Notes: generated by a model from the letters alone, not told the origin. DNA of 64,000 nucleotides from Rhizophagus irregularis (GCF_026210795.1 NC_089431.1:3720001-3784000); one strand, 5' to 3'; counted from the first letter of the stretch, positions 10,591-22,199 are shown. Translations and numbers: made by a program.

Positions 10591-10820
10591 TTATATTAGA
10601 TTAATGTAAAGTGTATGTCACCGAATTTGTTTTACATAAAAGCATTTACTACTATTTATCGAGGAACCACTTTTTTTTTATTCTTTCGTATAAATAAAAA
10701 TAATAAAAATTAAAAATATTTAAATACAAAAAATATAATCCTTTTTTAAAAATTTAATTTGCAAATATTTATAATACAAATTTTAGTAGACATAATTCCT
10801 ACATTATATAAAACTGATGG
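10591..10820. other. AT-rich spacer
   Basis: It matches 1290-1450 in places (GCATTTACTAC, ATTCTTTCGT), which is another trace of segment duplication. No gene. Confidence 0.4.
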
Positions 10821-12844
10821 CTAATCGGCATCTTTTACCATAATATCACACCAGACTTTGGATCCAAATTGATTGTCCGTACCGTCTGACAATTTCCAGT
10901 ATCTGTAAAAAGTTAAAAATAATATTAATATAAGCTTATGAATTATTGGTCCATTAGCTAATATTATTTTATTATAAGCGTCTAACACCCCTAAAATATT
11001 AGCTAGTATATGGTACTGCCCTTAGAAAATAGTTAATATTATACTGACGAAACGTGTTTTCCATGGTCAGAAGGCGCTTGGAGAGCAACAGAGATATCCA
11101 CACTTTTACCAACTTCAACAGATCCAATGCGGATTCTTGGCGTTATATTGAACTCGAACATACGATCTCCGTCAATGCAACGTAGTACTGTTTCATCAGG
11201 CCACTAACGTTTAAAAAATATCAAATATTAATTGATATAAATGTAATTAAATTAGAAAGTTACATCTACTTACAGGGAAACGGCCGTTATTAGACAGTTT
11301 CCAGGTCTTTTCAAATTTAGCCTGTGGTGCGAGAATTGTTCCATCTTGTATGTTTACATCTTCAATAAATTGCGAATCAAATAACTTCGGAGCTGTTAGT
11401 TGTTTAAGAAAAAAATTAATAAGCTTAATGTCGAATGCTTCATAAATTTCAAATAACATAAATCAAACTTAACTAATATCTTGTTTAAACTAAGAATTTT
11501 CAAAGTGAAAAAAAAAATAGAATTAATTCAAATATTATTGCAACATAATTTCTTGTATTTGTTGATAAATTTACCTTTTTAAACATAATTTCAAATAAAA
11601 ATAAAAAAGAATAAATAAAATAATAAGCAATTTATAATTTCATAATTTAATGTAAAATAATTTCTCAATAAAATTTAAATTATATCGTTACCCCTCTTCC
11701 TCTTATATGGTTGAGTTCGTTAGGTTTATTAGAAGATGCTTTCTCTTCGTTACAATTTTGATTCTTAGGTAATAGTTGTATCCGAGTAGATAAAGGATCA
11801 GTTACTTCTTTAACCTTATTTATATTTTGTTCCTGAGAATTGACTTTAAAAGTTGAAGGTCCTGAATAACATGGCGTGGAAGGAGACGGAAGAGAGAAAG
11901 TGACAGTTTTTTTAGTCATACACGGTTTTGATTTATGATTTAGTCTGCTATCAGGATGTAAATTTAAAAAGCCTTTTAATAGATTCATATATAACTCGTC
12001 TGGTAGGATTTCTTTGTAAGGTACTATATTATCCCAAAATTCTTTAGAAGTTAACCTATCAATCTTAATAAAAGGAATGAGTTGTTGCAAAGTATTTTTT
12101 AATATATTGAAATCATCTTTTGAAAAGGTTGAAGGATCAGTAGGAAGTTCAGGATTTTGCGCAAGACCCCATTTAAGAACATTTTTCCATACTTGAATTT
12201 CACTCATTTGAAGATTATTACTTTGAACAAGTGAGATCACAAGTTTTTCCGGAGCTGAAGAAGGATCAAGTAACTCAAATATTTTATCTGGAATTCTGGA
12301 TATTAAATCATTGCAATACTCTTGAAGTTCCAAGAACGGTCCATGTTCAAAACTTGTTTTATATATCAAATTAAAATTTTGTTCCATCCAGTTGGCTTTG
12401 GTTTCAATCAAAAAGGTTTGTAAATAGGCGATCAATTCATGAAGATTCAATTCGCCGGCGGCAACCAAGATTTTAACAATATCTGAAGTATCGTAATCTT
12501 CAAAAGATAGTTTCCCTCCATAAATATATCTAATAAAAATAAAAATCATTCACGATTAAAAAAAAAAATCGATATATTTTTAAAACGTTAAATTTATCTT
12601 ACTTTAAAATTATTTTAAAGATTCCAGGTAAAATATTTGGTAATTTAATATGTACCAAGTTTTCATCACTTTTCTTTTTATTTTTTGACAAAATTCTTCG
12701 TAAAGAAGTAGAACGATAATTCAATATAACCATGTGAGCACGGAACATCTCATCACCAACTTCAATAACAATATCGTAATATTCTTCATCATCCAATATT
12801 CTAAGAAAATTTTGCGATAATCCTTGCATAAATACATCATCCAT
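10821..12844 (-). CDS. BTB-BACK protein fused to an NBR1-type FW domain
   Basis: Model: exons 12603..12844, 11692..12529, 11474..11489, 11274..11392, 11049..11203 and 10821..10902, giving 483 residues in one frame. BTB is at about 15-115 and a BACK-like region follows (EIQVWKNVLKWGLAQNPEL). A polar linker to about 360 ends GRG at a GTAACG donor; reading through would stop 3 codons later. A 16-nt microexon joins to an FW domain (about 374-483), the Ig-like domain of NBR1. Its four signature tryptophans are W396, W406, W459 and W474, in FEKTWKLSNNG, WPDET, YWKLSDG and SKVWCDIMV. FW domains bind protein partners in selective autophagy. BTB-BACK proteins usually tether targets to Cullin-3, so a substrate adaptor is a reasonable inference. 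The FW exons are sound; joining them to the BTB exons rests on the microexon, which uses a GTTAAG donor. Otherwise these are two adjacent genes or a pseudogene remnant. Confidence 0.7.
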
Positions 12845-14283
12845 TTTTTTTTTATAATATAATTGTTATAAAAGACGATTTTTATGAAAGAAAATATGAT
12901 GAAACGAAGATGCGTTTATATACCGTAGAAAAATTTGGTTAGTTTAAATTTGATCATCAACAAAAGCATTTATTCTTTTGGAAGGACCCCGAAATATACA
13001 TAAAAGGGTCAGGTCAGAGTTTGCGTATAATGAGTCAAAAAAATCATGTAGATCATTCTTTTTATGGATAATCCCAGCCAAAACAATATTTCCTAATTTA
13101 GATAATAACTGAAATTATCGTAATTCCGGCCCTGAAAGAATGCGTATTTTAGACCACTTCTGGACCTGACCTCTACATATATATTTCGGGGTCCTCTTTT
13201 GGATATGCTTCTATTTCTCGGAAAAATATTTTTCCGCATTTATTAAACTCATCGAGATTAATTAATTCTCAACTTTTTTTAAAAATTCGATAATAATCGC
13301 TATGGTTAAAGCATGTGAGGACGAAGACGATGAAATAATGATAATAAAAGATACGAAATATGTGTCTGAATGATTGTTGGGACATAATGAATTATTGGAA
13401 TACGGCTACATAATAGATGAGAAAGTAGAAGAAATAAAAAATTTAGCCTAATTGGACTCAGTTAAAATGAATAGCGGGCTGTAACATCAAAATTGAATGG
13501 GAGTATTCATAATTATGTAATATAAAAAATTAAGAAACTACATTGTTATTGATAAAGCGCATATTGTTTAATACGTCAGGAATTTCGCCAACTCAAATCT
13601 TGAGATTAATCATATTTCGAATCGATTTATAGCATAAACTTCAAATTAACTATTTTTTTTTTTTATCACTTTGATAAATAAGAATTGATACAAAAGCTTT
13701 TACAGTAATTATAAAATTTATATAATTAATGATACAAGTATTAAAATTTCATCCTTTGTTTATTTTAATATATAAATAAAAAGTAAAAATAATTTATTTA
13801 AAAATAAATAAAGCTTCTAATCAGTAACCTTTCATAGTGCCTATAATATTTCCGTATTAATATTTGTCTATCCTAATCTAATTCACAGATATTCATAACA
13901 TAAATTCTTGTAGATACCATCTCTATATACTGTACATTACATAAATAAAATTCGCCTTAATGCAAAACATAAAGCTTCTATTTTAAATTGATGTGCAATA
14001 AAATCAATAAAATCAATAAAATCTAATGAAACGTGCAGTAAATGATGTGATATTATTAAATCTCAGGAAACGGAATATTATGAAAGTTTTTGAGAAAAGG
14101 AGAGGAGGAGGGATGAAGATGCCATTTCTGACCACGATCTATCGGCCACGCAAAAGTGCATCATTATTTTAAAGTCTTCCAATTTGAAGATGTAAGAATG
14201 GTTGCAGCTAAAGATGTTATCTTTTTAAGATCTATTCGAAACGGATTATTGATCATACGGTAATTCAATGCGGTTAAAGATGA
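12845..14283. other. Intergenic with one MITE
   Basis: It contains the MITE at 12984-13194. The stretch around 13560-13690 matches about 1480-1560 (TTATAGCATAA...TTCAAATTAACTATTTTTTT). 14030-14280 is less AT-rich but has no convincing frame. Confidence 0.45.
12984..13194. mobile_element. MITE, Mutator-like by target duplication, copy 2
   Basis: 211 bp with ends GGACCCCGAAATATACAT and its inverse. Flanks are TCTTTTGGAA (12974-12983) and TCTTTTGGAT (13195-13204), a 10-bp repeat with one mismatch. The interior follows that of 1781-2012 (AGTTTGCGTAT, AAAAAAATCATG, AATTCCGGCCCTGAAAGAATGCGTA). It splits a sequence that is continuous in the paralogous flank near 1380-1430. Confidence 0.85.
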
Positions 14284-16189
14284 TTAGTCGTCTTCCACAG
14301 TAATATCACACCAGATTTTGTGTCCAAATTGATTGCCCTCACTGTCTGTTAATCGCCAGTATCTGTATAAAGTAAAAATAAATATTAATATAATTTGATA
14401 AATTGATGATCTATTAAGAGATAATTAATCTTCTACTGACGAAACGTATTTTCCAGGTTTAGATGGCGCTTGGAGATCAACGGCGATACCAACATCTTTA
14501 CCAACTTCAACAGGTCCAATATGGATTTTTGGTTTCTCATCAGATCTATTCTCATGTTCCCGTCTAGTTATGTTCGTACCGCACATCTCACAGGATGTCC
14601 TATTTGGAAGAATATAGAATGTACATCGTGGACAATGAAGTTCTTCCTCATCCGAAAAACTATTTGATCGAGAAGTAGCGAGGGATGATTTAATCAAATC
14701 ATTATTGAACATACGCTCTCCGTCAGCGAAATGTAGTGCTGTGCTTTCGGGCCACTAACGTTTAAAAAATGTTTATATTGTTAATATATAACATAATTTA
14801 ATAAAATAAAAATTCAATGTAATTACTTACAGTGATACTGCCGTTATTAGACATTTTCCAGATCTTTAAAAATTTTGTCTGTGGTGAGAGTATTGTGCCA
14901 TCTGGTACATTTACGTCTTCAATAAAGCGTGCATTTAACATCGAAGCATTATAAGCTTTTACGGGCGATTTCTTTACGACTATTTCTTCTGCGGTTGTTT
15001 AAAAGATAATTAAAAATATTAAAAAAATAAATCTCATAATTCAAAAAAATTCATTTCATGATAAGATTTAATTAATACCTTTTACTTCAGTCTGAGAAAT
15101 AAGTTATGAAAGTTATTAAAAAAAAAAAAAAGAATTAATTCAAAGTGGATCAGCTACATGTCCAAATATAACTTCAAAATCAAAGTAATAAGACTTTAAT
15201 AATATCATAAGCTATAATTAATACCTTTTTTCCTTCCTTTCTATTTTGTCTATCGGATATTGGTGGCTTTCTATCAGGATCCAAAAAAGTTTTTAATAAA
15301 TCCATAAATAATTCCTCTGGTAGAACTTCCTTGTAAGGTAGAACATTATCCGAAAATTCTTTAGAAGTAAAATTATAGAATCTTATAAAAGGAATACATT
15401 GTTGTAAGGTATTTTTCAAAGTATTGAAATCATCTTTTGAATAATTTGAAGGATTCGATGAAAGCTCAGGATTTTGCGCAAGGCCCCATTTAAGAACATT
15501 TTTCCATACTTGAATTTCACTCATTTGAAGATTATCATTTTGAATAAGCGAGATTAAAAGGTTTTCTGGAACTGAAGAAAGATCAAGTGATTTGAATATC
15601 TTATCCGGGTCTTTGGATACTAAATCAGTACAATACTTTTGAAGAACCGAAAAAGAATCATTTTCGAAACTTGTTTGATATACCAAATTAAAATTTTGTC
15701 CCATCCAGTTGACTTTGTTTTTAATCAAAAAGGATTGTAAATAGGTGATCAATTCATGAAGATTCAATTCACTGGCAGCAATCAAGATTTTAACAATATC
15801 CAAAGTATCGTAATCTTCCAAAGATATTTTCCCTCCATAAATATATCTAATAAAAATAAAAATTATTAACGGTTAAAAAAAAAAAAATTCAATATATATA
15901 AATCACGTTAAAATCTATTTTATTATTCCTACCTTAAAATTATTTGAAAAATTTCAGGTAAAATATTTGGTAATCTAATTTGTACCAAAGTTTCATCATC
16001 ATTCTTTTTGCTTGACGACAAAATTCTTCGTAGATAAGTAGAACGGTAATTTAAAATGACCATGTGGGCACGGAATACTTTTACGTAAGGGTCATTACCA
16101 ACTTCAATTTTTATATCATAATATTCATCATCATCTAAAATTTCAAGTAAATTTTGTGATAATTTTTGTAAAAGTTTATTATCATCCAT
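14284..16189 (-). CDS. BTB-BACK protein with FW domain interrupted by a RanBP2-like zinc finger
   Basis: Model: exons 15933..16189, 15225..15846, 15079..15091, 14831..14988, 14441..14754 and 14284..14362, totalling 1443 nt and 480 residues. BTB comes first (ATG at 16189), then a BACK-like region (EIQVWKNVLKWGLAQNPELSS). Exon 2 leaves at GGAAAAAAG/GTATTA; unspliced it would end at 15180. A 13-nt microexon (TEVK plus 1 nt) restores phase to the FW exons. FW tryptophans are W341, W351, W457 and W472. Between the second and third, where the sister gene has about 10 residues, this protein carries about 58 extra (367-424). These hold a C-x2-C-x10-C-x2-C finger (C391, C394, C405, C408) with the PRCTFYILPN...CEMCG pattern of RanBP2-type fingers, often ubiquitin-binding, though the usual preceding Trp is missing. 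The role is inferred as Cullin-3 adaptor with a target or ubiquitin-binding module. The microexon needs transcript proof. Confidence 0.75.
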
Positions 16190-16225
16190 TTTTAAATTGT
16201 AAAAAAAAGTATTTACGAACGGAAC

Positions 16226-16258
16226 TTTAAATATAATTTTGATGTTACTCAAAATTTG
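16226..16258 (-). promoter_or_regulatory. Putative promoter of the BTB-FW gene 14284-16189
   Basis: On the minus strand, CAAATTTTGAGTAAC (16244-16258) is identical to the motif at 9801-9815. A TATATTTAAAG-like site follows before the ATG at 16189. Confidence 0.4.
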
Positions 16259-16299
16259 AAATTCACGTGTAATGTTAAACTTTATTTCAAAAGTCTGCT

Positions 16300-16790
16300 G
16301 ATCCCTGCAGATGGTAAAGAATTTAACATTGTGGTTCTCGACTTTTTAATCACCAAGACACCATTTATGTCTTGATTAGGAAATTCTTAAACTAATATAT
16401 ATATTATCTAATATTTGAAGTTTTGAACACAATTAGTTGTCCTATATAATAAAATAATTTTTTAATTATATTTCAAACTTTAATAAATTTCTTTTTTAAA
16501 ATAAAATATGATTGTAAACATAATTTTTTTGGTTCGTAAATTTTTATTAAAAATAAAAAGATACAACAATAAAGGCATGGAACAAACGGATTAAATAATT
16601 GTATTGCAAATTTTCCGATAATTCTTTAAAATGTATTATTTTCTTTAATTTTATTTTTTTTGAAGATTAGGAGATTTTAATGGATTTTACAGTACATAAT
16701 TGCAACGTTAAAAACATAAAACATCAATATAAAAAATTTTGAATTTTTAATATATATTCTAATATCATAAATCTTACGTTCTAATATTAG
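16300..16790. other. AT-rich spacer
   Basis: No gene is supported. A short imperfect inverted repeat, CACCAAGACACCATTTATGTCTTG, lies near 16351-16374. Confidence 0.3.
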
Positions 16791-16800
16791 AATGAGTAAA

Positions 16801-16995
16801 TATCACACAGTAGAAGATAATCCAATTGAATGGGAATCTGATCGAAATTACGGTGTTACAAAGAATAGTTTTATATTCTCTTTTAAGGATTGTGATGATA
16901 TTAAGAAACCTATTTTCAGTCGTGTTATAAATGAAAAGTCTGCCATATTGAATAAGCGTACTCAAGAGTCAAGGTCCATCAATTGGTGGCGCAGA
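16801..16995 (+). pseudogene. TLDc fragment
   Basis: The plus strand reads NPIEWESDRNYGVTKNSFIF, then SFKDCDDIKKPIFSRVINEK, aligning without gaps to the middle of the TLDc domain of the 33638-35852 gene (NPIEWKSDRNYCATKDSFIF). No BTB, BACK or remaining TLDc parts adjoin it. It is an isolated relic. Confidence 0.8.
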
Positions 16996-17740
16996 CCATA
17001 TTTTGAAGTATATTAAATTATTTGTAATGACTTATAAAATAAACGAGCTATGCATTTGTTTATTAAGGCTTTTTCTATTTGTCAATAATTTCTACATTGT
17101 CGTCTTTAAGATTAAATCATTTTAAGACTGAAATATAATTAATAATCCCATAACAAGTTAAATAGTAATAATAGGAATTCAAAGTATTAGAAAGAGCTTT
17201 GAACAAGTTGTAATAAATATTGGAATTTTAAAAATAACGAAATATATAAAACCAAAGAATAGGTTAATTAAATTGAATATAATTTCATTTTAATTAAAAA
17301 ATTGAGTTTCTAATTTCATCTTGTAAAAAGCGACTAGCAATATATACATATGGACATATGATACATGATTACAAACTTGTTGAACAAATGATAATATTTT
17401 TATATAATTTTCGTAAAAATACTATTGGGAAAAGTGAATAAGAAAGGTAATTTTTAATCCATGAATAAAGTATTTTTATGTGTTTTAAAATTAAAAAAAA
17501 ATTTGAAACTGCGTAAATTCAAAAAAAATGAAGGCACTGTACTGTATATTTACAATTTAATTGCGTGTATATGGATGATGAGTACCGGAATTGAAAAAAA
17601 TCATCAAATTCTGCATAAATTTTTATTATATTTTTTTGTTAACGTTCGCGTAATTTTTAATATTTCAACATTTTCTTTTCTTCTTCAGTTCTTATTCCCT
17701 TATTCCTTTTTTCACTTCATAGTCAAAAAAGAAAGTTAAA

Positions 17741-18586
17741 ATGGAAAACTATAATCAGATGGATGTTCCAACTTCTACTGCCTTTGATATTTTTTTCAAT
17801 GGTATAATACTAATTCTTTATTCAACATCTTTCGAACCACTTTTAAGCGCAACATTAAAATCTAAAATTAAAGATCTCGTTATCCTTTTTGTGGAGCCTC
17901 TTATACCACTTTTTTATGCGTTCAACAAGATAACTTGCAATCAATTTACCAAAAAATACTTTATATTTACTTGTATTTATTGTATTTTCTTATCTATTAC
18001 TTTCATTTCACATTATTTTATCTTCATATGGTTTAAAAAAACAAACCGATATTTCAAATACAAATTATTGACACATTATATAATAACCTTATACCTTGCT
18101 ACTTTAGAAACTAGTACTCGTTTTCTTCCCGTAATTTGTTTGGAAAATATTGGAGAATTGAGAAATATTGCATTTAAAGCACCTAATGCGATAGTTGTAT
18201 TTGGAATTATACTCGTCTTCCTCATTTTGGTATTAATATACCTCATATCCTGTATTCTAATAGAAATGAGTTTCCGGTTTTTGGTAATATTATATTTGCA
18301 CTACATATATTTAGTTCATTTTTTTCAAGTATAGTTTATTTTGGTAATAATACCTTCAAATGTAATTTATGTTAAGATCGCAATTAACATCAATTTGTTA
18401 TTGATCATGAGATTTTTTTCTATATTAGAAGATAAACCTAGTAACAAAAAAAGGGGCTGGGGTTGTGTTGTTCTTTTCGCTTTTGATGATACTGAGGGTA
18501 TAGAAAAAGTATTAAAGAAAGAAGACAGGGGTCAATATTGGTACACGCCATATTTATCCCGTCCTATAATTAAAACCAATAACTGA
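17741..18586 (+). CDS. Hypothetical multi-span membrane protein (one internal stop)
   Basis: ATG at 17741 starts a 197-codon frame with about five hydrophobic segments: near residues 14-35, 46-62, 72-98, 108-120 and 146-175. The frame meets a TAG at 18332-18334, then continues in the same frame to 18586 with a soluble tail (KPSNKKRGWGCVVLFAFDD). The stop may lie in an intron (a GTATAG donor at 18329 with an AG about 48 nt downstream would keep frame) or be a nonsense change. No known family was recognised. The upstream ORF at 17461-17739 is in another frame and is probably not part of it. Confidence 0.45.
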
Positions 18587-18697
18587 AATAATTAATGAGA
18601 TTACAAAAAAAAATGTAAGATATTGAATATTATGAAAATAAATCAATTTGTAATAAAGCAAATATCTTATATTATTATAAATATGGAAAGTCCTTGA

Positions 18698-18940
18698 AGA
18701 GAAAAGGATTTATCAGAGTCACCTCATGAATTTATTCTTGAAAGATACATACCTGGTAATAATTTACATAATGAAATTAAAAAGACAAACAAGGTTTATA
18801 AGCTTTTTGATGGAATTGGTTTAGAAAAGATAGATTATATCGAAAGTTTTTCTGCTGATGATATTGTAAGATTAGAATATATAGAAATTAATGAGATCAT
18901 TAATAGAATAAATACTAAAATACCTTTATGTTATCCCTAA
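18698..18940 (+). pseudogene. Unidentified coding relic or exon
   Basis: An 80-codon open frame without an ATG, bounded by TGA at 18695 and TAA at 18938. It reads as a credible charged protein (SPHEFILERYIPGNN, then KLFDGIGLEKIDYIESFSAD, then INEIINRINTK). No family was recognised. It could be an exon of the preceding membrane-protein gene or a fragment of another gene. Confidence 0.4.
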
Positions 18941-19570
18941 TCATATGGAAAGTTAGCATATACTTTGTCAAACTGTGTCAATCTAACTTAGCTGAATCTA
19001 ATATTTTCAATATTTTCAATATATTTGATATTTGATATCTTTAGATTTATTTATTTTATTAAACTTAAAAAAGTAATTATTTAAAAAAAAAAAAAGATTT
19101 ACTAATACTTTAATAATTAAAGTATTGTAATGAAATTATTAATAATAAAAAATGTGTTATTTTTTATTTTATAATTATTTTTTAATGGTTAAATAAATTA
19201 AATAATTTTTTTTATTACCACTTAGACTACCACTCTAGTCTGATTACCACTCTAGTCTTGGAAAATGATCGACTGGGCCGATTCACAAACCCATACCATC
19301 AACAAGCGTGGAAATAGGAACGAAGAAAATCATAACTTGGAAAAAGTATTGTGACTAGAATTAATAAAGAGCTTAGTCTAATTTCCTGGGACATCATTGC
19401 ATAGAAAATTCAAGAACCTTGTTCGGGATTATAATGTAAGTGTAAGTGTTAATAGACTACTTAAGCACAGGCGAATCCTAAATTTCACTCTCCACATTAC
19501 CTCTGGTGACTAGGTGATGTGAATATATGAATGGAAGTCGAACAGCTAGGAGTCAAACAGGTGTTAGATA
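18941..19570. other. Intergenic
   Basis: AT-rich up to about 19200. The composition then becomes more balanced, with a CTACCACTCTAGTCT direct repeat near 19226-19258. No gene is supported. Confidence 0.3.
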
Positions 19571-19574
19571 ATTA

Positions 19575-19960
19575 AGAAGTTCCGCACTCACTTTTGGGAA
19601 AAACCTGAAGATGCTTTTGATAGGATTCGTGATATGAATATTTCTAATCGTATGCGAGATAGAGGAATTGTTTCACCTGCACCCTCCATTGAGGTGGTTG
19701 GTACTAGGCCAAAGAGGTCTCTTTGGGACTGGATCATCTAGCCGAAGAAGTCAGAGCTGAAGTTTTGGAATCACCATCTCGTCTATCTCCGGCTCCACCT
19801 TTACCTTGTAATGAAGATGGAGATGCAGGAAATCCTGCCGGAGAAGGAAATAACACGACAACTTCATCTGTCCAGCCTCCATTTTATGATGACAATCAAC
19901 AATCATTGAATAGTATGGATGGTGGGTCCCTTTGGAACCTGGTAATTATAAAGCAATGAA
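19575..19960 (+). pseudogene. Higher-GC coding relic
   Basis: This stretch is visibly richer in GC than its surroundings. One frame reads FWEKPEDAFDRIRDMNISNR and continues to GTRPKRSLWDW before a stop. From about 19723 a second frame (LDHLAEEVRAEVLESPSRLS, then PAPPLPCNEDGDAGNPAGEG) goes on to 19959. Together they look like one protein with a frameshift. The base composition suggests a transposon gene or a conserved host gene fragment. The family was not recognised. Confidence 0.4.
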
Positions 19961-19979
19961 GTTATCCTTCTAGAAAATG

Positions 19980-21419
19980 CGTTACCTTTAGTAACTAACT
20001 TTGGTATTCATTTCTTCATTTATTATGCTTGAAAAAAAAAAATAATAAAGTTTTTCGTCTATATTAGTCCTGAACCTGTATAAATTTGAATTGTGATATT
20101 CATTGATATAGGTTGATAGAGAATCGGTGTAATTCTTTAAATGTGCTATAAATCATTAAAATACTAAACTATTTACAATCCTAAAAGTGGTTAAAATTAG
20201 CCACAAATATGGCTTAATTCCTGAGGTAGTGAGTGCAATAACCAATCTGTATTATAGTTATAGTGATGAAATGCTAAAAATGTGATGTTCCCATATTCAT
20301 GCTCCGTTTAGGAAATTTTTTGAACGAAAAATTTTCCAACAATCACGTGGACGTATGTAAAAAGTTCATGTCATAACTAATATAATATATAATAACGAGT
20401 ATCTAATAATGAGTATCACACAAATTATAGTATTGCAAGCTTATTTTTAATTGTAAACTACACTTAGCTAATCACGTTTTATATACTCAATTGTCATTTT
20501 TTAATTAAAAAACAATTACCCTATGGATAATATAAGATATTAAACTGGTTGAGTCCTAATTACATTATATGTTAGCTCAAATAATCGTTTTTAGCTATCA
20601 AAATATGTATTTCTAAATATTCTTTAAAAATATTATGCAAACGATATTGTCACGAAATTGAAATCAATTTCATTTGATGTTACAAAAATTATAAACTTTT
20701 GCCTGTTTCTGGTACCTTATTACTTGCATGGCCTGATATCCAAAGATTACGTTTCTTTCAAACATTAATCATACAAATGAGGGTCTATCATATCAAGGAC
20801 CATGTCATTAGGCGTTCTTAATGGTAAATAAATAATAGGTTTATCGTAAATATTCTATAATAATATGTTAAAAAATTCCTTATAAAAAAAAAAAAAAAAA
20901 TTCAAAGAACGAAATTCTGATAAACTTTATAAAAAAACACTAATTTTAAAACTGTGAAAAATAGATTAATTACGAACCTGACTTGAAAATTTAGTAAATA
21001 TTATAATATTAATTTTATAATGTGTAAAAATTTAGTTGGATATTTGATTAACTAATAATAATCAAAAAGTTTACATTCGTAAAGATAATTTGCCAATCTT
21101 TAACATGATTTCATTCTAAAATATAGATTAAATTTAGAAATTTTAAAATTTTGTGATTTTTTTCAACTTTCTAAAAGGTCCTGATTAGGCAAATAATTTT
21201 ATATAAAGTTCATCGAATGTAGTTATGTAAAGTAAAAAATTTGACACCAAGTAAAATTATTTAAAATAATCATGTCGGGCGTATCTAATCTCCGCACATC
21301 AGCAGATCAGCTAAAGTAGAATCACATGAGCGATGATCAATATTAGTGTTGAGTCGCGAGTCGCGATTTTTTACTGATTTGCCCATATTTATATTTTATA
21401 CAGATTTTTTTACTCTCTG
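19980..21419. other. Gene-poor AT-rich stretch
   Basis: No convincing frame or repeat was found, apart from A-runs and a GAGTCGCGAGTCGCGATTTT block at 21353-21372 that recurs at 21682-21695. Confidence 0.35.
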
Positions 21420-21661
21420 TTAGGCCGGACAAAAAAAAAATTTAGATTCTCGTGACCCGGCCGGGTCAGTTTTTCGAAAAATGGAAATTTTTTTTTTATA
21501 GTAAAAATTTTTATCACGTGTTTTAAGTTATTGGCCAATGTGGCGTAAAAAAATTTTACATATGAAAAAATTTTACAAATATAAAAATAAATGCCGGCCG
21601 GCCGGGTCATTTTTAAAATTTTATGTCACGAGAATCTAAAAATTTTTTTTGCCCGGCCTTA
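21420..21661. mobile_element. Short TIR element with CCGGCCGGGTCA blocks
   Basis: Left end TTAGGCCGGACAAAAAAAA and TTTAGATTCTCGTGAC pair with right end, inverted, CTAAGGCCGGGCAAAAAAAA and TTTTTAGATTCTCGTGAC. Internal ACCCGGCCGGGTCA and GGCCGGCCGGGTCA occur near both ends, and ACCCGGCCGGG recurs in the element at 52034-52482. The ORF across it is incidental. Confidence 0.6.
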
Positions 21662-21868
21662 GTCATGGTTTTTTTACTCACGAGTCGCGATTTTGATTTT
21701 TACAAATACCAGATATACATATACCCTCAACATGTATATATACCATCAGCCTTCTCTAAAAAAAAACATTCTAAAAAATACTACAGTAAAGAAAAACCAT
21801 GAGAGCAAAGTGGCTTAGAAGCTTTAAAAGTAAGAGGTGTGTTTTTTTTTATTTTGCAAAGTGAGTAG

Positions 21869-22058
21869 CTCCTAAGCAAAATTAGAACAGATAGCTCATT
21901 TGAGCCGGGGAGTTCACAAATTTTACTTAGGAGAATACTTGGATTGTTTGCTTGGGTTGGTGAAGGGGTGAAAGGTAATTTTTTTAGTGGGTAACTCCTA
22001 AGAAAATCTAGAACAGATTGCTAATTGAGCCAGGGAGTTCACAAGGTTAACTTAGGAG
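21869..22058. repeat. Duplicated hairpin unit
   Basis: Two direct copies (21869-21933 and 21995-22058) of a unit bounded by CTCCTAAG and CTTAGGAG, each with AGAACAGAT, TTGAGCC and GGGAGTTCACAA inside. Pyrimidine-rich DNA follows (22070-22190). Confidence 0.65.
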
Positions 22059-22199
22059 CTGCTTTTTTTTATTTTTTATTTATTTTTTTTTTATTTCTTC
22101 TTTCTTTTTATTTCTTTATTTATTTATTTTTTTATTTTTTATTTCCTTTTTTCTTTTTTTTATATTTTTTTCTTTACTTGTTTTACTTGTTCACTTGAT

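Noticed and set aside
17461-17739. 92-codon frame just before the membrane-protein ORF
   Set aside because: Different frame, low-complexity Lys/Phe content, no splice that joins it convincingly.
21410-21610. 66-codon minus-strand frame
   Set aside because: It covers a short TIR element.
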